Source: Kiritimatiellia bacterium (GTDB taxonomy: Bacteria; Verrucomicrobiota; Kiritimatiellia; RFP12; UBA1067). Taken from it: a DNA stretch of 8,994 nt. How positions within the stretch are numbered: the stretch's first letter is position 1; each line of letters opens with the position of its first letter. This document shows, one piece after another, positions 7,007 to 8,994 of the stretch. A program made the translations under genes and the position numbers. The DNA lies in NCBI GenBank assembly GCA_017389885.1, contig JAFPDR010000026.1, positions 1 to 8,994 on the forward strand, written 5' to 3'. The notes under the pieces are model-generated. The model saw nothing but the letters and a program-made list of their open reading frames with translations. It made no database searches and had not been told where the DNA came from.

Positions 7007-7015
7007 ATTATACCA
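7007..7015 (-). promoter_or_regulatory. nadA: Extended -10 promoter for nadA and downstream genes
   Basis: Read on the minus strand, this is TGGTATAAT: a perfect sigma-70-type TATAAT hexamer (7012-7007) with the TGn extension. Transcription would begin near 7000, giving a leader of about 30 nt before the nadA ATG. The -35 position (about 7030-7035) holds GTCCGG, which is unlike TTGACA and lies inside the palindrome, so the promoter probably relies on the extended -10. It sits in an AT-rich island in otherwise GC-rich DNA. Confidence 0.65.
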
Positions 7016-7026
7016 AAAAATGAATT

Positions 7027-7054
7027 TGGCCGGACGGCGCGCGCCGTCCGGCCA
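7027..7054 (-). terminator. Perfect 28-bp palindrome, probable terminator of the kduD-GH88 unit
   Basis: The 28-bp sequence is exactly self-complementary. As RNA it would form a very stable hairpin with a 12-bp stem (TGGCCGGACGGC pairing with GCCGTCCGGCCA) around a GCGC loop. It lies 22 bp after the GH88 stop codon. On the minus strand a run of six T follows after an AAATTCA stretch, so the U-tract is offset from the stem rather than adjacent. It also covers the -35 zone of the nadA promoter, so an operator role is possible. I favour termination, with only moderate certainty because of the offset U-tract. Confidence 0.6.
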
Positions 7055-7076
7055 GATCGCCGGCATGGGGCCAGCG

Positions 7077-8315
7077 TCACTTCCCCGCGAGGGCCTTGAA
7101 GCGGAGGAGCGCCTCGAGGAAGTAGTAGTCGCCGTAGTCGAGCGGAGTGTCGATCTCGCCGCCGGCGGGCTTGTGCCCGACTCCGTGCTTCAGGAGCCAG
7201 TCGCCGTTCTCGCCCGGCTTCGCGAAGTACTCGTCGGAGCAGAGCGAAAGGAGCTGCTTCACGGCGAACGCGCGGTACTTCGCGCCCTTGTCGCCCGGAA
7301 CGAACGTCGAGAGCTCGAGGAGCCCGGACGCCATGATCGACGCGGCGGAGGAGTCGCGCTCCTCGCCCGGCGCGCCGAAGTCCCAGTACGGGACGCCGTC
7401 GGCGGGCATGTTCGGATGGTTCATCGCGAAGTCGGAGACCTTCTGCGCGAACTCGAGGAAGGCGGGTTCCTTCGTCTCGCGGTACATCATCGTGTAGCCG
7501 TAGATGGCCCAGCTCTGGCCGCGGCTCCACGCCGTCTCGCACGAGCGGCCCTGTCCGCGGCGGATCTCCTGGACCGCGCCGAGGAAGCCCGGGCGCTGGT
7601 CGTAGTTCAGCACGTGGTACGTGCCGCCGTCCGCGCGGAAGTGGTGCTCCATCGTCTTCACGGAGTGGGAGCGCGCGATGTCGTCGAAGCGCTTGTCGCC
7701 GCCCTTCGCCTTCGCCGCCCACTCGAGGAGCTCGAGGTTCATCATGTTGTCGGGGATGACGAGGAAGTTCTTCTTCTCGCCTATCGCACCCCAGCTCCTG
7801 ATGACCCCGAGGTCGGGGCTGAACCGCTTCGAGAGCGAGTCCGCCGTCTCGAGGAGCAGCGCGTCGTACTTGTCCGTCTTCAGCAGCCTCCTCGCGTTGC
7901 CGAACGAGCAGTACATGATGAAGCCGACGTCGTGGTTGTCGGACACCTTCGAGTTCGGGGCGATGGACTCCGTCCAGACCGTCGCGCGGTCCTTGAAGAA
8001 GTCGTCGCCCGTCGCCTCGTAGAGGTACCACAGCGAGCCCGGGAAGTGTCCGGACGTCCACCAGTAGATGGAACGCATGTCGAGCTTTCCGGTCTTGGCG
8101 TTCCATCCGTGTGGGACGCGGCGCTCGCCGTGCGGCTTGTCCCCGTGCGGAACAGCCTCCTTGACGTCGCCCTTGTCCATGAGCGGAGTCGCCGCCGCGT
8201 CGATCGCGCGGTAGTGAGCCGCGCTCTTCGCGAAGACGTCGGGGAGCATCGCCTGGAGCTTCGCCTCGCAGGGACAGGCCGCAGCGGCCGCGAGAATGAT
8301 TGACGAAATGATCAT
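7077..8315 (-). CDS. GH88 unsaturated uronyl (glucuronyl) hydrolase
   Basis: An enzyme of 412 residues that removes the 4,5-unsaturated uronic acid from the non-reducing end of oligosaccharides produced by polysaccharide lyases, as in glycosaminoglycan breakdown. Family blocks include YWWTSGHFPGSLWYLYEATGD (84-104), NHDVGFIMY (127-135), IPDNMMNLELLEWA (187-200), AWSRGQSWAIYGYTMMY (262-278), VPYWDFGAP (308-316), RDSSAASIMASGL (320-332) and the C-terminal HKPAGGEIDTPLDYGDYYF (381-399). Asp129 and Asp189 match the spacing of the two catalytic aspartates of Bacillus UGL (88 and 149). The N-terminus is hydrophobic but has no basic residue before the core, so export is uncertain; a Cys at 14 does not fit a good lipobox. 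AAAAGGA stands 8 nt upstream. The gene follows kduD by 26 bp. Substrate class (chondroitin, heparin, ulvan, pectin-like) is not resolved. Confidence 0.92.
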   Translation of the reverse strand: MIISSIILAAAAACPCEAKLQAMLPDVFAKSAAHYRAIDAAATPLMDKGDVKEAVPHGDKPHGERRVPHGWNAKTGKLDMRSIYWWTSGHFPGSLWYLYEATGDDFFKDRATVWTESIAPNSKVSDNHDVGFIMYCSFGNARRLLKTDKYDALLLETADSLSKRFSPDLGVIRSWGAIGEKKNFLVIPDNMMNLELLEWAAKAKGGDKRFDDIARSHSVKTMEHHFRADGGTYHVLNYDQRPGFLGAVQEIRRGQGRSCETAWSRGQSWAIYGYTMMYRETKEPAFLEFAQKVSDFAMNHPNMPADGVPYWDFGAPGEERDSSAASIMASGLLELSTFVPGDKGAKYRAFAVKQLLSLCSDEYFAKPGENGDWLLKHGVGHKPAGGEIDTPLDYGDYYFLEALLRFKALAGK

Positions 8316-8341
8316 TGCAGGGGTCCTTTTATGACTGAGCC

Positions 8342-8994
8342 TTACCTTGCAAGCCAGCCGCCGTCGCAGGCGTAGGTGTAGCCGGTCATGTAGTCGGACG
8401 CGGGCGCGGCGAGGAAGACGCAGATGCCCTTGAGGTCGTCCGGCGTGCCCCAGCGTCCGGCGGGGATGCGGTCGAGGATCGCCTTGTTGCGCTTCTTGTC
8501 GGCGCGGATCGGCGCGGTGTTCGCGGTCGCGATGTAGCCAGGGGCGATCGCGTTCACGCAGATCCCGTCCTTCGAGAGCTCGTTCGCCATGAGCATCGTG
8601 AGCGACTTGATGCCGCCCTTCGAGGCAGCGTAGCCCGGAACGAGGATGCCGCCCTGGAACGAGAGCATCGACGCGATGTTGATGATCTTGCCGCCCTTGC
8701 CCTGCTTGATCATCTGGCGCACCACGGCCTGCGAAAGGAAGAACGGGGTCGAGAGGTTGATCGAGATCACGTCGTTCCAGTTCTTCGCGCTGTGCTCGGC
8801 GAACGGCTCGCGGCGGATGATGCCCGCGTTGTTGACGAGGATGTCGACCTTCTTGAACGCCTTGACGACCTTGGCGACGATCTTCGGGGCCTCCTTCTCG
8901 CCCTTCGAGAGGTCGGCCTTGATTCCGATGGCCTTCCTGCCAAGCTTTTCGATCGCGGCGATCGTCTCGTCCATCGGGATGACGTCGACGATCG
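8342..8994 (-). CDS. kduD: 2-dehydro-3-deoxy-D-gluconate 5-dehydrogenase KduD, 5' end cut by window
   Basis: A short-chain dehydrogenase/reductase that interconverts 3-deoxy-D-glycero-2,5-hexodiulosonate and 2-keto-3-deoxygluconate with NAD(H), in the cytoplasmic pathway for unsaturated uronic acids. The reading frame is open through the right edge, so 216 residues are visible and the first 35-40, including the Gly-rich cofactor loop, are missing. The ATG at 8974 is internal: it is preceded in frame by IVDVIP, as expected after the second strand. Visible motifs, numbered from that ATG, are VNNAG (47-51), NIASMLSFQGG (99-109) with the catalytic Ser region, and YAASK (115-119) with the Tyr-Lys pair. 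The stretch IAPGYIATANTAPIRADKKR (143-162), ILDRIPAGRWGTPDDL and the ending YACDGGWLAR distinguish KduD from general SDRs. Its place next to GH88 supports the assignment. Confidence 0.93.
   Translation of the reverse strand, partial: IVDVIPMDETIAAIEKLGRKAIGIKADLSKGEKEAPKIVAKVVKAFKKVDILVNNAGIIRREPFAEHSAKNWNDVISINLSTPFFLSQAVVRQMIKQGKGGKIINIASMLSFQGGILVPGYAASKGGIKSLTMLMANELSKDGICVNAIAPGYIATANTAPIRADKKRNKAILDRIPAGRWGTPDDLKGICVFLAAPASDYMTGYTYACDGGWLAR

Noticed and set aside
6971..7066. NadA start at 7066
   Set aside because: The extra 32 residues would be read from the palindrome and the -10 element. A good Shine-Dalgarno site supports 6970.
6900..8303. Long plus-strand open frame opposite GH88 and the nadA promoter
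   Set aside because: It runs through the palindrome and promoter and has shadow-like composition, while the minus strand encodes a clear GH88 enzyme.
1..8994. CRISPR arrays, tRNA or rRNA genes, insertion sequences
   Set aside because: I saw no regularly spaced repeats, no tRNA-like cloverleaf and no transposase-like protein or terminal inverted repeats by eye.

Overview
All ten recognisable genes lie on the minus strand, so transcription runs from the right edge to the left edge. The DNA is GC-rich, with strong G/C preference at third codon positions. Secreted polysaccharide-active enzymes are mixed with housekeeping genes: a GH140/DUF4038-type and a DUF4091-type glycoside hydrolase, a GH88 unsaturated uronyl hydrolase and KduD. 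This suggests a Gram-negative polysaccharide degrader. My best guess is the PVC group (Kiritimatiellota, Lentisphaerota or Verrucomicrobiota), but that is an inference from gene content; no phylogenetic marker is present.

Right end (8994 to about 7077). A kduD-type dehydrogenase, cut by the window edge and lacking its N-terminus, is followed 26 bp later by a GH88 unsaturated uronyl hydrolase. The two fit one pathway. GH88 releases a 4,5-unsaturated uronic acid left by a polysaccharide lyase, and KduD reduces the rearranged keto-sugar to 2-keto-3-deoxygluconate. The unit ends at a long GC-rich perfect palindrome (7027-7054).

Middle (7015 to about 3739). An extended -10 promoter (TGGTATAAT) directly downstream of the palindrome begins a tightly packed series: nadA (quinolinate synthase), yfcE (metallophosphodiesterase), thiN (thiamine diphosphokinase), maf (nucleotide pyrophosphatase) and queC (7-cyano-7-deazaguanine synthase). 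From yfcE on, genes overlap: 11 bp at yfcE/thiN, then ATGA 4-bp overlaps at thiN/maf, maf/queC and queC/DUF4091. The cofactor and nucleotide genes are therefore probably translationally coupled.

Left end (3742 to 104). Through the last ATGA overlap, the housekeeping series runs straight into carbohydrate genes: a secreted DUF4091/GH123-like protein, araD (L-ribulose-5-phosphate 4-epimerase) and a secreted GH140-like (apiosidase-type) hydrolase, with gaps of 40 and 35 bp. No terminator or clear promoter separates them, so nadA to the GH140 gene may be one eight-gene transcript. Bases 1-103 hold no gene I can assign, though part of the stretch has coding-like base periodicity.

I found no RNA genes, CRISPR arrays, insertion sequences, transporters or regulators. 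I see no new defence or biosynthetic system. The oddities are the operon mix and the terminator/promoter junction.
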